Source: Diplonema papillatum
Lineage: Eukaryota > Euglenozoa > Diplonemea > Diplonemida > Diplonemidae
Assembly: GCA_030068145.1 (NCBI GenBank)
Contig: JAPJBO010000268.1
Span: forward strand, 124,001-188,000
DNA: 64,000 nt
Direction of reading: 5' to 3'
The notes under the pieces: generated by a model
What the model was told of the DNA's origin: nothing
Database searches by the model: none
Seen by the model: only the letters and a program-made list of their open reading frames with translations
Shown here: one piece after another, positions 21,270 through 32,600 of the stretch
How positions within the stretch are numbered: the first letter of the stretch is position 1
Layout: each line of letters begins with the position of its first letter
Made by a program: the position numbers and the translations under genes

Positions 21270-21455
21270 AAACCCGTACACGCGTGAGTAGGAGAAAGAA
21301 AAAGGGAAACCTAGAGTGTTTCAGAGTGAACAGTTTCGTTGGGCACACCGCCCCGAACTCGAATTCTGGATGTGGTTTCAGGTGGCAATTGATCTTTTTT
21401 CAGAAAGTCCTACTCCGGGCGGTTCAGTTTCCGCGCGCGTTGCATGTGGCGAAGA
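21270..21455 (+). repeat. dispersed repeat family R8, copy 2 (diverged)
   Basis: Directly follows copy 1 in the same orientation. Keeps CGTGAGTAGGAGAAAG, GGTTTCAGGTGGCAA, AAGTCCTACTCCGGGCGGTT and CGTTGCATGTGGC, with more differences and a changed middle. It looks like an older tandem neighbour of copy 1. Confidence 0.65.
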
Positions 21456-22379
21456 AAAAGAAGAAAACAAAGACGTGCCATCCGAAGCCGCTGATATTCT
21501 GTTCGAAAACACTCTTCAGTGCTTCACGGGGAGTCACCGCGTGACAAAGTGCTGACCAGATGGGAGGCTCTTCGCCACGACGCAGTCGGTAACTACAACT
21601 TCCACAATGGTGAACCAAACAAACTTCGCCATTACTCCAAACGTACGGTAGTCAATCAGATATTTCGTAAACAAGACTAGTCGCCAGACATTACAATTTG
21701 ACCACGAGTTTTATGCCTGGACCCAAACAACCCAGGTCGACGATATATTTCCGCCATGCATCCGGTCACCAGAGGCCCCCCTTCGGGGGCCCGTGGGCCA
21801 AGAGTTGGTCCAGAAGAAAAACGTTGACCCCTCGAGGGCTCAAGATTTCTGACGCTGCTGTTCAGAGAAATCACTTCATACTTTGGACCTCATTTCTACG
21901 TTTCCTCTCGTCGGGTGACAAACAACAGTGGGTTCCGCTTTCAGACGATTGTTCCCTACAGCGGGTGACTCGAACTCAAGGAAACGTTTTACTGCAAGGA
22001 GCAGTTGAGTCTCAGCACCTTGTGTACTCACTGAAGGGGGGGTCGGTACACACCGGCCCCTATATTGCGATCAGAACTCAAGTTGGCTAGACTTCTACTC
22101 CCAACAGTGCAAAACCTTCCAAGAATTTGATCGTTTATGGCACCGCTGATTGTTGCTGGCCACATGGAACGGCGCTAGCAATCCAAAAAAGGTACGAATT
22201 GGTGCCGGGGTGACGGGTTTGTCGTTCGGAACTGGGAACCAAGGAGCAAAGGGAGTGTTTTGAGTAGGGAAGTTCGCTAATAGTCGGAAAGTATTAATCT
22301 TCGAAGATCCTAAAGGATCTTGCGGCGAAAACCACTCGGAGGCGCCGGCAGCAAACTGGGCCACCTTGCAACCTGAGCT

Positions 22380-22480
22380 CTGGATCCAACTACGAGCTTT
22401 ATAACAGCACCAGCATTAATATACGCTATTGGTGCTGCAATTACCGCGGGTGCTGGCACCAGACTTGTCCACCAATTGTG
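22380..22480 (-). pseudogene. fragment of eukaryotic small-subunit (18S) rRNA, degenerate
   Basis: Read on the minus strand, the segment contains CAAGTCTGGTGCCAGCACCC, GCGGTAATTGCAGCACC, AATAGCGTATATTAA and AAGCTCGTAGTTGGA. These are the universal 530-loop region and the following eukaryote-specific stretch of nuclear 18S rRNA, in the right order and spacing. Differences fall at positions that are normally invariant (GCACCC for GCAGCC, AATTGCAGCACC for AATTCCAGCTCC), so this is not a functional gene. A weaker word, AAATTCTTGG, about 265 bases further on sits near where 18S has the same word, so the fragment may extend to about 22095. Confidence 0.72.
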
Positions 22481-23583
22481 TTCATTGACAGGTTTAGATA
22501 TCATCCATTGCTTCTAACGTACTAAGTACGTGTCGAGGCTATTTCTCTTCGCTGCCTCAGCAGTGTTGCTATTGACCGGTGTTCATTTCGACGGAGGCTA
22601 GAGGGAGAGAAACAGTACAACCACCACAGAGTGGGTCTTTCCTTCTGTCGACGCTTTCACCCCGCGCTAAACCTAGATTTACCAGGGTTTGCGGGTTTGC
22701 GGACTTGCAGCTCTGTCCGTTCTTCACAACGACGGTCACCTCGAGTATATTTCTACGCAGCATATGCATGTTTGTAAAAGAAAAACGAAAGAAGACTTCG
22801 AAGGGGCACGGCTGGAGGGTATTTGAACAGCTCCCTGCTCATGTGCACGTGCCCGGCTTCGAAGTTGGGTAATTGGTTGGGTGGGTCCTGAAACGGGAAC
22901 GCAGACGGACACAGCGCGTCCTGCTTCACTCTTCAAGGACAGAGCCCTTCGGGAGCAGAAGCAGTAACGCGGGCAACGTGTTGCGGAACACGCATCATTT
23001 CGGGTGCGAAACGAAGTCAGGAGAAGGGGATAGCTCGTCTCTTGTGTTGCTCACAGCTTCTTCCGGGGGGGGGTTCGGTGCGGTGCGCGGCCGTCGCGGC
23101 TGCCTATTTTTTCCCCAGGCACAAAAAGCAAAGACACGGTGCCCAGAAACGGCAAGACCGTGCAATTCACTGCCAGGTTCCCCGCAGCCATAACTCAAGC
23201 CTCGCTTATCGAAGACCGATTGTCACTGGCGCCCTGCCATTCCTGTATCGGGTGCCGCAATCAGCATCTTCTCAGACCGGACGAAAGGAATGAAGAACGC
23301 CGCGGACTGTCATAAACCTAGGACGTACCCTCTGGTGTGCAATATATACTTTCGGCCTGGCGGTGAACCCCGCAGCAAAGCTTGAGTTCCATGTCTCGAT
23401 ACCAATGGGTCGGTCTTTTCGGTTTTTGCGCGACCTGTGACACTGGGTTCGCCTCGCACCATGAGGGTGGTACCGAGAGAGAGTGGGGAATTCTTCTTAG
23501 TTCGTACGGCGCGCGGCGCGAACGACAATTCGTTTCGTTGCTCACAGTCTCCTCGACCCCCAAATCTTTCGATTCAAGGGGAG

Positions 23584-23660
23584 GAAATCTTAGTTTCATG
23601 TTTAGGCAGCAGGGGAATATTTTAGATTTTAGCTTAATGCTGAGACAGAAAACTGCCAGA
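23584..23660 (+). repeat. dispersed repeat family R3, copy 2
   Basis: GAAATCTTAGTTTCATGTTTAG and a later AAAACTGCC match the R3 family. The middle carries an insertion. It lies just downstream of the stop codon of gene B. Confidence 0.4.
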
Positions 23661-23676
23661 GAAGTTTTTTAGTTTT

Positions 23677-26600
23677 TCAGCTCCTCATCTTCATCGCTTC
23701 GGTCGTGGCCCGCAGGCTTACCGCGGCCGTGTACTTGTACCCTTCTGTCTTGCCCCATGCCCAGCCAGCCTTCTCCTCTTGCTCTATGACGATGTCGGCT
23801 GACAGAGGGTACGCCGCTGTGTCCGCGTTATCCGCCGATGCCTCCGCAGAGATTTTGACTGGTTTTCCGAGCACAGACGCGCCCATGAGCCCCGACGTCA
23901 AGCTGGTGTACAGAATCTCCAGCTTGAGGTTCGGCAGGTCGGCGGTAGGCGAGACCAGGTAAAGCTTTTGGTTGAACGTCGGGAGATGCGCGGCTCTCTG
24001 TTTGTCCGTGTGCTGGTGGCACCGCGACACCCAGCTCAGCGCGCCGGGCGAGACTTCGGTCTTGTACAGGAAGGACTCGTTTTCGGCTACATTGTCGAAG
24101 GAAAGCTGTACTTTTTCCCCCGCTCCGGCCTTCTTCCCCCCCGCGCCCTGCTTGAACACAGTCACCATCGTGTGCTGCGCGACGCCGATGCTGTCCCTCA
24201 GCCGCTTCCGGGCTTCGGAGGCATCCTCGTTTTGGAGCACCGGGAACGTGACTTTTTTGCCCCTCCCCTTCGCCGGCGCCAGCTGGACAAGCTTCTGCTC
24301 GGCGGCCGCCGCGGCGGAGTTCGACGGAGGGGCGGCGGCGAAGAGCTTGACGCCTTCCTGCACGAGCTCCGGCGTGATTTCGAGGAGGGTCGCGATCTCC
24401 TCGTCGGTGGAGCCGGTCGCGGTCATCTTCTCGATGCTGCGGATGTACCCTTCGAGCGTCGTGTCCGTCGCGACCTCAGGCCCGCCTGGCTTCGACGTGA
24501 CCACGGGCCACTGCTCCGCAGGACAGTCCTGGTGCTCTGCTGTGATTCGGACGCTAAACGGTGGCCCGAAGTCCCTTTCGGCCAGCGTTGGGAGCCCTAC
24601 GATGTTCTCCAGGTGAATCGTAATAAGGTGCGCCGCGACTTTACCGGGGAAGGTGGAGGTAAGCCACTCCGGGTGAACGTGTGCCGTTGAGAGCTCGCCG
24701 TCTTGCCCGGTGAGCTGCTCTATCTTCTCCACGATCAGCGGCCGCACGACCTTCAGGTCCCCCGCGTGCAACTCGGCGGTGCAGTGCGGGAACGCGCACC
24801 GGAACGTGTGAAACGGCGTCGTCGACGTGTCGACTTGCTCCACGACGCCTTCGTCGCCCTCGTCGAGCACCGACCCGTCCGGAAACTCGACGGACCCCTT
24901 GTGCTTGCCGCCTCCCTTGTAGATGACTCGTGCTCCCCTGTATGGGTCTTCCCTGACCGAAAGCTCTTCGTCGACCTGTTTGAGTGCGATAAAGCTTGCG
25001 ACATAGCAAGACGTCAAAGACACGCATCATGAGCGTGTCCTGTACGTGTCACGCATCATAATGAACGATAGACTTGTGTGCGGTTTCCAGCGCTACGGTG
25101 GATGACTCGCAATGTCTTTGGGTCTTTCTTGACCGAAGACTCTTCAGTCGACCTGTGCTTGAGAGCGAGTGCTCTCGACAGGTCGACGGACGGCTAATGA
25201 GAGCATGCTCGCTGGGCGAATCTCCCCCCAAACACGCTGCCAGCTCTGACGTGTTGAGTAGTGTGCCACGTGCAACAATGTCAAGAGAAGGGCCACGAAG
25301 CACACGCGGGTCCGGTGGTGGTCGTCTCCACCGGGTACACCACGTACTAGTCATACGTATGACAAGTACCTCGTTGTCATGTATTGTACTTGTCACTGTA
25401 CTTGTCATATGTACATGTAGGGGGGCCCACGTACCCCCTTTTTTTTGGGACAAAAATTATAAGAGGTGGTTGCTCAAGCTTTTCGTGCCGCGGAAAACTT
25501 TGTTGCCTTTATACATGTTCCCCGGATGTTGCCCCACATTTTTCCTCCCCAGATTGGCTGATTTTCGAGCCTCCAGATGAACATCGTACTTTTCATGGAC
25601 GGTTTACTGGGGAAATGCACATTGCGTTTTTTTTGCCCAGATACCATTTTTTTGAGATTTTCGCATTCATGGGTTTTGAGCTAAAAATCCACACCTTCCT
25701 CCCGAAAACATCATTTTTTCTAGGTGTAATGCCATATTTTGGCAGCTCGTGCATTTTGGCGACCTCTTTCGCCATCCAAAAATCCACTTATGGTGGTGCC
25801 AGTCTATCTCAAGAGTTTGCCAATAATGCTGCAAAACGCGCCACCTAGGGTGGGTTAGCTCGGGAAATTGTGATTAGCGCGGTGTAGAGGGTGGGATAGC
25901 TCAGGAATCGCAAAAATCGTCATCTGGAGGGTGGGATAGCTCGGGAAATCGCAAAAAACGCGTTGTAGAGGGTGGGATAGCTCAGGAAATCGCAAGAATC
26001 GTCACCTGGAGGGTGGGATAGCTCGGGAAATTGCAAAAAACGCGTTCCAGAGGGTGGGATAGCTCGGGAAACTGCAAAAAGCGCGTTGTAGAGGGTGGGA
26101 TAGCTCGGAAAATTGCAAAAAGCGTGTCCTAGAGGGTGGGATAGCTCAGGAAGTTGCAAAAAACGCGTTGTAGAGGGTGGGATAGCTCAGGAAATCGCAA
26201 GAATCGTCACCTGAAGGGTGGGATAGCTCGGGAAATTGCAAAAAAACGCATTGTTGAGGGTGGGATAGCTCAGGAAGTTGCAAGTGGCACCATCTGGAGG
26301 GTGGGATAGCTCGGGAAATCGCAAAAAACGCGTTGTAGAGGGTGGGATAGCTCAGGAAATCGCAAGAATCGTCACCTGGAGGGTGGGATAGCTCGGGAAA
26401 TTGCAAAAAGCGTGTCCTAGAGGGTGGGATAGCTCAGGAAGTTGCAAATGGCACCATCTAGAGGGTGGGATAGCTCGGGAAATTGCAAAAAACGCATTGT
26501 TGAGGGTGGGATAGCTCAGGAAGTTGCAAAAAACGCGTTGTAGAGGGTGGGATAGCTCAGGAAATCGCAAGAATCGTCACCTGGAGGGTGGGATAGCTCG

Positions 26601-29600
26601 GGAAATTGCAAAAAACGCATTGTTGAGGGTGGGATAGCTTGGCTTTTGGTGGTTTGCGAAAGGGCCGGCTCCGTCTTGCATGGCATGAGACTTATCGAGG
26701 CATCCGGAAAACGATGTGACACAGGAAACGGCTGGCTTGGTCTTCCTTGTACGGCATGGAAACCATTATTTAGCAAGCCGGCAAAAAGAAACTGCGGCAA
26801 AAAAGCCATTTTCTCCAGAATTCCAGTTCCATATTCCTCAAATAGCCAACTTCGTTTCGTTTCTCCGAAAATTTGGCCTAGCATCTCCCTCGAATGCGCG
26901 ATTAGATCTACTTTCCTGTGAAGTTCCCTTTTTCCATGGTAATTGCCCAGGAGACACTGCGCCGAGCAGGAAGTTTTGGAGAAGATGTTCGATCCGAGGG
27001 CTGAACCACCTTCCTACCACCCTAACTACTCCACAGTCGTATTTTTTGGGGGGTTTGCATGAAGCATCTCCCTCGAATGCGCGATTAGATCTACTTTCCT
27101 GTGAAATTCCCCTTTTTCCATGGTAATTGCCCAGGGTACACTGTGCCGAGCAGGAGAGTTTTGAGAAGATGTTCGATCCGAGGGCTGAACCACCTTCCTA
27201 CCACCCTAACTACTCCACAGTCGTATTTTTTGGGGGGTTTTGCATGAAGCATCTCCTCGAATGCGCGATGAGATCTACTTTCCTGTGAACTCCCCCTTTT
27301 TCCATGGTAATTGCCCAGGGGACACTGTGCCGAGCTGGAAATTCTTTGAGAAGGTGTTCGATCCGAGGGCTGAACCACCTTCCTACCACCCTAGCTACTC
27401 CACAGTAGTGTTTTTTGGGGGTTTTGCATGAGTTTTCCAGCTGAAACGCGGTAAAAAAGCCCTCATAATTTTTGTCCCAAATTGCCCCATTGTAGCTTGC
27501 CTTGCGTGGGCCCCCCTAGTACATGTCATACGACGTGGTGCGGACCGAAAGACACAAAATGGAAAAGGGCGCCGGCACACCTTCTTTTCGCAGATGGGGA
27601 GGACGACGTATTCTTTGTTCCTGTCGTCGGCGCTCCAGATCTTCCTGCAGAGAGCGAGGACGGGCATGCCTCGGGAGATGATGTCCGTGCCGCCGCCGAG
27701 GACGGTCTCCTTCTGGAAGATGGCGCCGAGGGTGTCGTCCCCTTTGATGTCGTTGTCGAAGAGCTCGAAATCGACCCACTGCGCCTGGTCTTGCACCACG
27801 AAGTCGAACGTCTCGAGCCACTCCGGATCCAGCGACGTGACCACCTTCGTCGACTTGATCTGGCTACCCACCCGCACGTACGCGTACGCGTCACTTTTCG
27901 CCGAGCTCACGTACGAAATCGCGACGTCTCCAGCGACCAAGTGCCTCGCACGCAGCACTGACAACCGCAGGACTCCTGCAGGCTTTCGGACCCCCCTTCG
28001 TGTAGCGGCCCCGTCGCTGCGCTGGTCTGTGTACAAGCTGTTCGGGAGCACCATCAGATCGGCTATGGCGCTGTTAACGACCCCAACCGACATCTGCCGC
28101 ATTCCCGGGATTTCACCCTTCCCTGACACTTCGAGCGTCAGGTCAACGTGCGGCGGGTTCGCGAAGTATGACTCGATCGTCCCCAAGAACGGGACTTCGT
28201 CGGTCAGGTTCAGCAGCTCCACGAACAGCGAGCCTTGGAACTTGACGTCCTTCACCCGCACCGTCGACACAGCACCCGCGACGGTCACCTCCATTTCGAT
28301 GTCGGTGTTGGAGTTGAACTGCAGGTTGTTGAACGACAGCAGCAGGCCGTCGTCCTTTTTGTCGGCGTTAATCGTCGAGAAGCTGGGCTCCTTCGCCCCG
28401 AGGGACGCGCGCTTGATGTCAACGGTCAGGCCGGTCCACGATTGCCCCGGCAGCGACGCGGCGGCCTGCTTGAGGTCGTCGTTCAGCTGCGACACGATCT
28501 TGCCTTCCAAATACGCCCTCAACTTCGGCCAAACCTTGTTGATGATCATGTTGACCCACTCCAAGGTTTCCGCGATGGACGTGCGGTCCGACTCGCCCCG
28601 CAGCTTTCCAATCAAGATGTCGTAGTCGCCCCACGTCAGGGCACCCGCCTTCAGGCATTCGCTCAGAGCCTCTTCTTTGACCGACGTCAGCTTGCCTCCA
28701 GCGTTCGCCTTCACCACGTCTTCGTTCGGCCGCTTTTTCCGTTCATCGCCCATCGCCTTGTGACGCTTCGACTTCGGGTTCCAAGAGTTTGGGATTCCCT
28801 TCTCCACGAGACTCGACACAATGATGTGTCCATTTACCCTGATGTGTTTGGCTGTGGTTGCAAACAAGTCACGCGGGAACAAGAAACGCGTAGTTTTGTT
28901 CAGTCAATACACTTGTTCGCTGACTCGGCAACACAGAATGTTGAGGTGTCATGTTGCGGTGTCATTTAGATACAAATCTACAGCCGCCCTCAGCAGCGCA
29001 GAGGCAGTAGTGCGGTCACCGCCCCTTTAAACGGTCGAGAAGTCGCATCGCTTTTCTCTGTTCGTTTCCACGGCTGTGGTTGCAAGAGTAGTAGCACAGA
29101 GGCAGTGTGCGCCCATCGCCCATTCGGAGATTCTAGGGAGATGTCAAACGACGTCCACGGGTGTGTATCGCCCGATATTGCCCCCTGGCACTCGACTCGC
29201 GAAAGGCGGTGAGCAATGAAATGCGGCGGCCAATCGTTGCTCGCTGCCGAAAGATGAAAGACATACAACGCCTTCACCCGCGCGGCCGAGAGGTTAATCT
29301 CGAAGGGGCCAACTGCGTCTGGCTCGTCGCCCAGCTTGTCGTCGTGGATGTCCAGTTTGCAGCTGCCCATCACTTCGCCGCCCACGTCGAGCAGTTCCAG
29401 CTTCACCTGGTCACTCTGGCTTTGCGTGTGGATGTAAATGACCTGAGTTGTTGGTTATTGCGGTTTCCAGGCGCGCTTCTGGGTTGGTGCTCGGACATAC
29501 CCTTGTCTCGTAGTATAATGCCTTTCGGGGTACGGTGAACGATACCGTCCAGGGCTTTCCGTGGGCTTTCAGCGAGTGACGAGCACAGCGAGCCAGGGTA

Positions 29601-32600
29601 TCTATGCGTTCGCTACCGATTCCGTCGTTGAGGGTCACGAGTCTCTCGTTCGGTAGTCTTGGCGTTTGTAGATGAGGCCTGGGACAATCGCCCCTCCTAC
29701 CCTCAAAGAAAAATCTCCGCAAGGGCGGAAATCAGAACGAGCAGCAGCAGCAACAGCAATAGTTGACTACTATCCACCTATGATGCAGAAGCAAACATCA
29801 GCGAGCACAACTGCTCTACGAGTTCGGTACATGCAGAGGGGTGCCAATGTGAAGTTGTGAACGGGGTGAAAACAACAGTCAATGATCAATGGTGAAGTGT
29901 GGCATACGTCCAAGAAGTACGGGTGGTTGTTCCTGTCTCGGTCCGCGAGGACTGCCTCCGCTTCGGTGCACCACACGTGCAAATCAGCGGAAGACTCGGC
30001 GTCGCGCGTGTTGATGCTGGCAAGCGTTGCATCGGCCGATCCCATGAGTCCTGATGCATTCAGCACCAAGTCCACGGGGATAGACAACGTGTCCGCAATG
30101 TACGATTCAGTCTGCGTTGGTTCGTTAATTGTGCAAGTGTTCAAGCGGGGTCGAAAAACTGTTGCTCAGCATCATAAGTCTCCGAGCCCTCCTGTGATGC
30201 TCCTCTTCAGTTCACTTTAGTGTGTAGACTGCACAGTGCTCGTGCTTTTTGCTAATACGTTGGTGCGAGTGTTCCACCTTCTGCTGTTCGTCAATGATGT
30301 CAACCGTATATTGTATTGCAGCTGTTCACTTGGGCAATAACTGTGGGTCGCGCTGATCTTCTGGGTAAAACCCAGGCACTCAGAAAGAACTCTTTGAAGG
30401 CTCGTTCTCTTCGAAGGCTCTTTCTCAATGAGAACCGGAAACTTAGTACTTCTGGGTTACAAACCTTGTCTTCACGCAGCAAGATGGAGATCTGTTTGAA
30501 GAGCCCCTTGGGGGAGATGCCAGCCTCGAGTTCGAAGCTGGGCCGCGACTCCGAGCGGGTGCCCTCCATTTCGCCGTTCGAAAGGGCAGTTGCGCGGATT
30601 TTGAACGGGCCTTCGAACGCGTTGGGGACCCCGAGCACGTCCTTGACCGTGATCGCAACCAGCGAGTTGCCCTCCGACGAGCTCTGGTTGTCGATCGTCA
30701 ACCACTCCGCCTTCACCGTCACGCTCGACACGTCACCGGTCTCGCCCTGAACAGGCTGGTTGTTCCTCTGCAAAGGGACGTCGATGGTGCAAGAGGGGTT
30801 GTCCTTGTCGAGGCAGCGTAGAACCAATCGGTTCAACGGAAGTCCGACGACGCCGCCGATGTGGTCGTCCGTCTTGCCTTCGTCTTCGTCGTACACATCC
30901 AGCATCAACCACTGCTCGGGGCTGTACACCATGAAGCAGTGGCTGTTGTCGCCGTCCCAGACGGGATCCAGCGACTCCTTCACGGTCTTCGTACGCCATT
31001 CTTCGGCGCCCACGCGAACCACGACGTACGGGTCGGATGTGGGGTTGAAGCCTTCGTCGGCCGCCTCCAAGTCCTGCGCTTTCACAACTGTCACACGGAG
31101 AACTCCTTGCGGGGCTGGTGATGCGAAGCTGGACGGGGTCGCCTGTTGTGGTTGTTCAATCTTGAGCCCAGAACGCAGGACGTTTCAAGCTCCGCCGCGC
31201 TACTCCCGCAAGTACCGGAAAAGCGTTGCAAAAAAAACAGATTTGGAACGCTTTCGGCGCAATTTATCCATTCACGCTGACAACACGTATCCGTGAACAG
31301 GGTCGCTGGCCACCGAAGACCACACGCGAGGGCCCGGGAACACATTCTGGGGTTTTTTCTGTGGTTTCGCGCACTTTAACACGGTTCCGGGCTGCTCAGC
31401 CTGAAAATAGGCCATTTCTGCCCGGTTTCAGAGAGCGCCCAATATGCCTATTTTTTGCTCTTTTCTGCATTCGCTGGTCATTCCGGGCGCCATTCTCACC
31501 AATTTTGGGGTCATACTCTATCAGAGAGCTGCTGCGGATGCAAAACCACCCCGGGATTCTCTAAAAGCACGGTATATCAGCGCCAATGATAAAATACACA
31601 GGGTTTCTACCAGGAGTCGCGCCCCCTAGGCATACATCCGATACGACTCGTATTCTCGCATATTCTCGTATTGGGGGGTCGCGGCCCCGATTCTCGTAAA
31701 ATTCTCGCATATTCTCGCATGATTCTCGCATATTCTCGCACGTGCGAGAATATGCGAGAATTAGGTTACTCACAGTACGGGATGCTTGAACACATGAGAA
31801 ACCGGCAGGAATCAACGTTTTAGGTCGTCTCCGAGGCTTCTGCGGTGCATTTCTCGGCCACTGGGCCTCCGAACTTCTCCAGCTGCTGCTTCCTCTGTGT
31901 ATTGAACTTTCCATTCCTCTTCTGCCTTCACTGCCACAGTTCGTTTCGTCTGTTCGTGGATGCAGGCTTTCAAAGCTGTTTGTGAACTCGGAAACCGGAT
32001 TTGCTTGTGCTTTTAGCGTATTTGTGGAGTAGGTCTCCTTGACTCGCTGTCGCTGGGCTCGCTAGATTCCAAGGGCTCGCGGACGTACCTGCCATCCAGA
32101 GAGCCTGCAACCTAGTAATGCACCTGAAAAGGCGGCCAACATTCAAAATGCCGGTGCTTCTTAAGTCAGAGGCAATTGAATGTTAGCCACCAGCTCCGCG
32201 AAACAAGCTGTGGCAGAGGAGATCGTAGAAGAAAACACAAGAAGTCGAAGTTGAAGAAGTTGCGGGCACAGTAGCGGACGGAGCACTTGTTGTGAAGCGT
32301 GTTTTCGACCTTTATTCAAGCATTAACAGCAATACCACGGAGTAACCAGAGTTGTTGTCGACAACATATTGTGTTGAGGTCTCCTTGTCTTGAAAGCAAG
32401 ACACAATGCCAGCTGCAAGCTGCAGTTGGCGTAGCCTTATTTCGTTCTTTTGCTATGTTCCAGGTAAACGGTAAACGTTTACCGTTTATAAACGTTTACG
32501 TTTACTCATTTTGGAGTAAACGTTGAGTAAACGTTGAGTGAACGTTGTGTAAGCGTTGTGTAAGCGATACTGTATCAAGGGCGGCATCCACTGGAAATGC

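Larger units (their letters stand above)
17789..23676. other. long intergenic region with repeats and an rRNA fragment
   Basis: 5.9 kb without a supported gene between the WD40 gene and the 3' end of SMP-C2 gene B. It holds the R7 tandem pair, a GA-rich tract (20330-20382), two R8 repeat copies (21087-21455), an 18S rRNA-like fragment (22380-22480) and an R3 copy (23584-23660). Confidence 0.5.
25418..27518. mobile_element. 2.1-kb terminal-inverted-repeat element inside an intron of gene B
   Basis: The ends are perfect 14-base inverted repeats: TAGGGGGGCCCACG at the left and its complement at the right. They are flanked by the 7-base direct repeat GTACATG (25411-25417 and 27519-27525). Inner inverted words GGGACAAAAATTAT (25448-25461) and its complement (near 27463-27477) extend the symmetry. 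The interior has no transposase frame; it is filled by a minisatellite and a tandem array. It fits a non-autonomous DNA transposon, possibly hAT-like (YARNG end), though hAT elements normally make 8-base duplications. Removing it leaves an intron of about 500 bases, like its neighbours. Confidence 0.72.

Noticed and set aside
25846-26640. CRISPR-like array
   Set aside because: Units are contiguous 41-base repeats without unique spacers, inside a eukaryotic intron element. It is a minisatellite.
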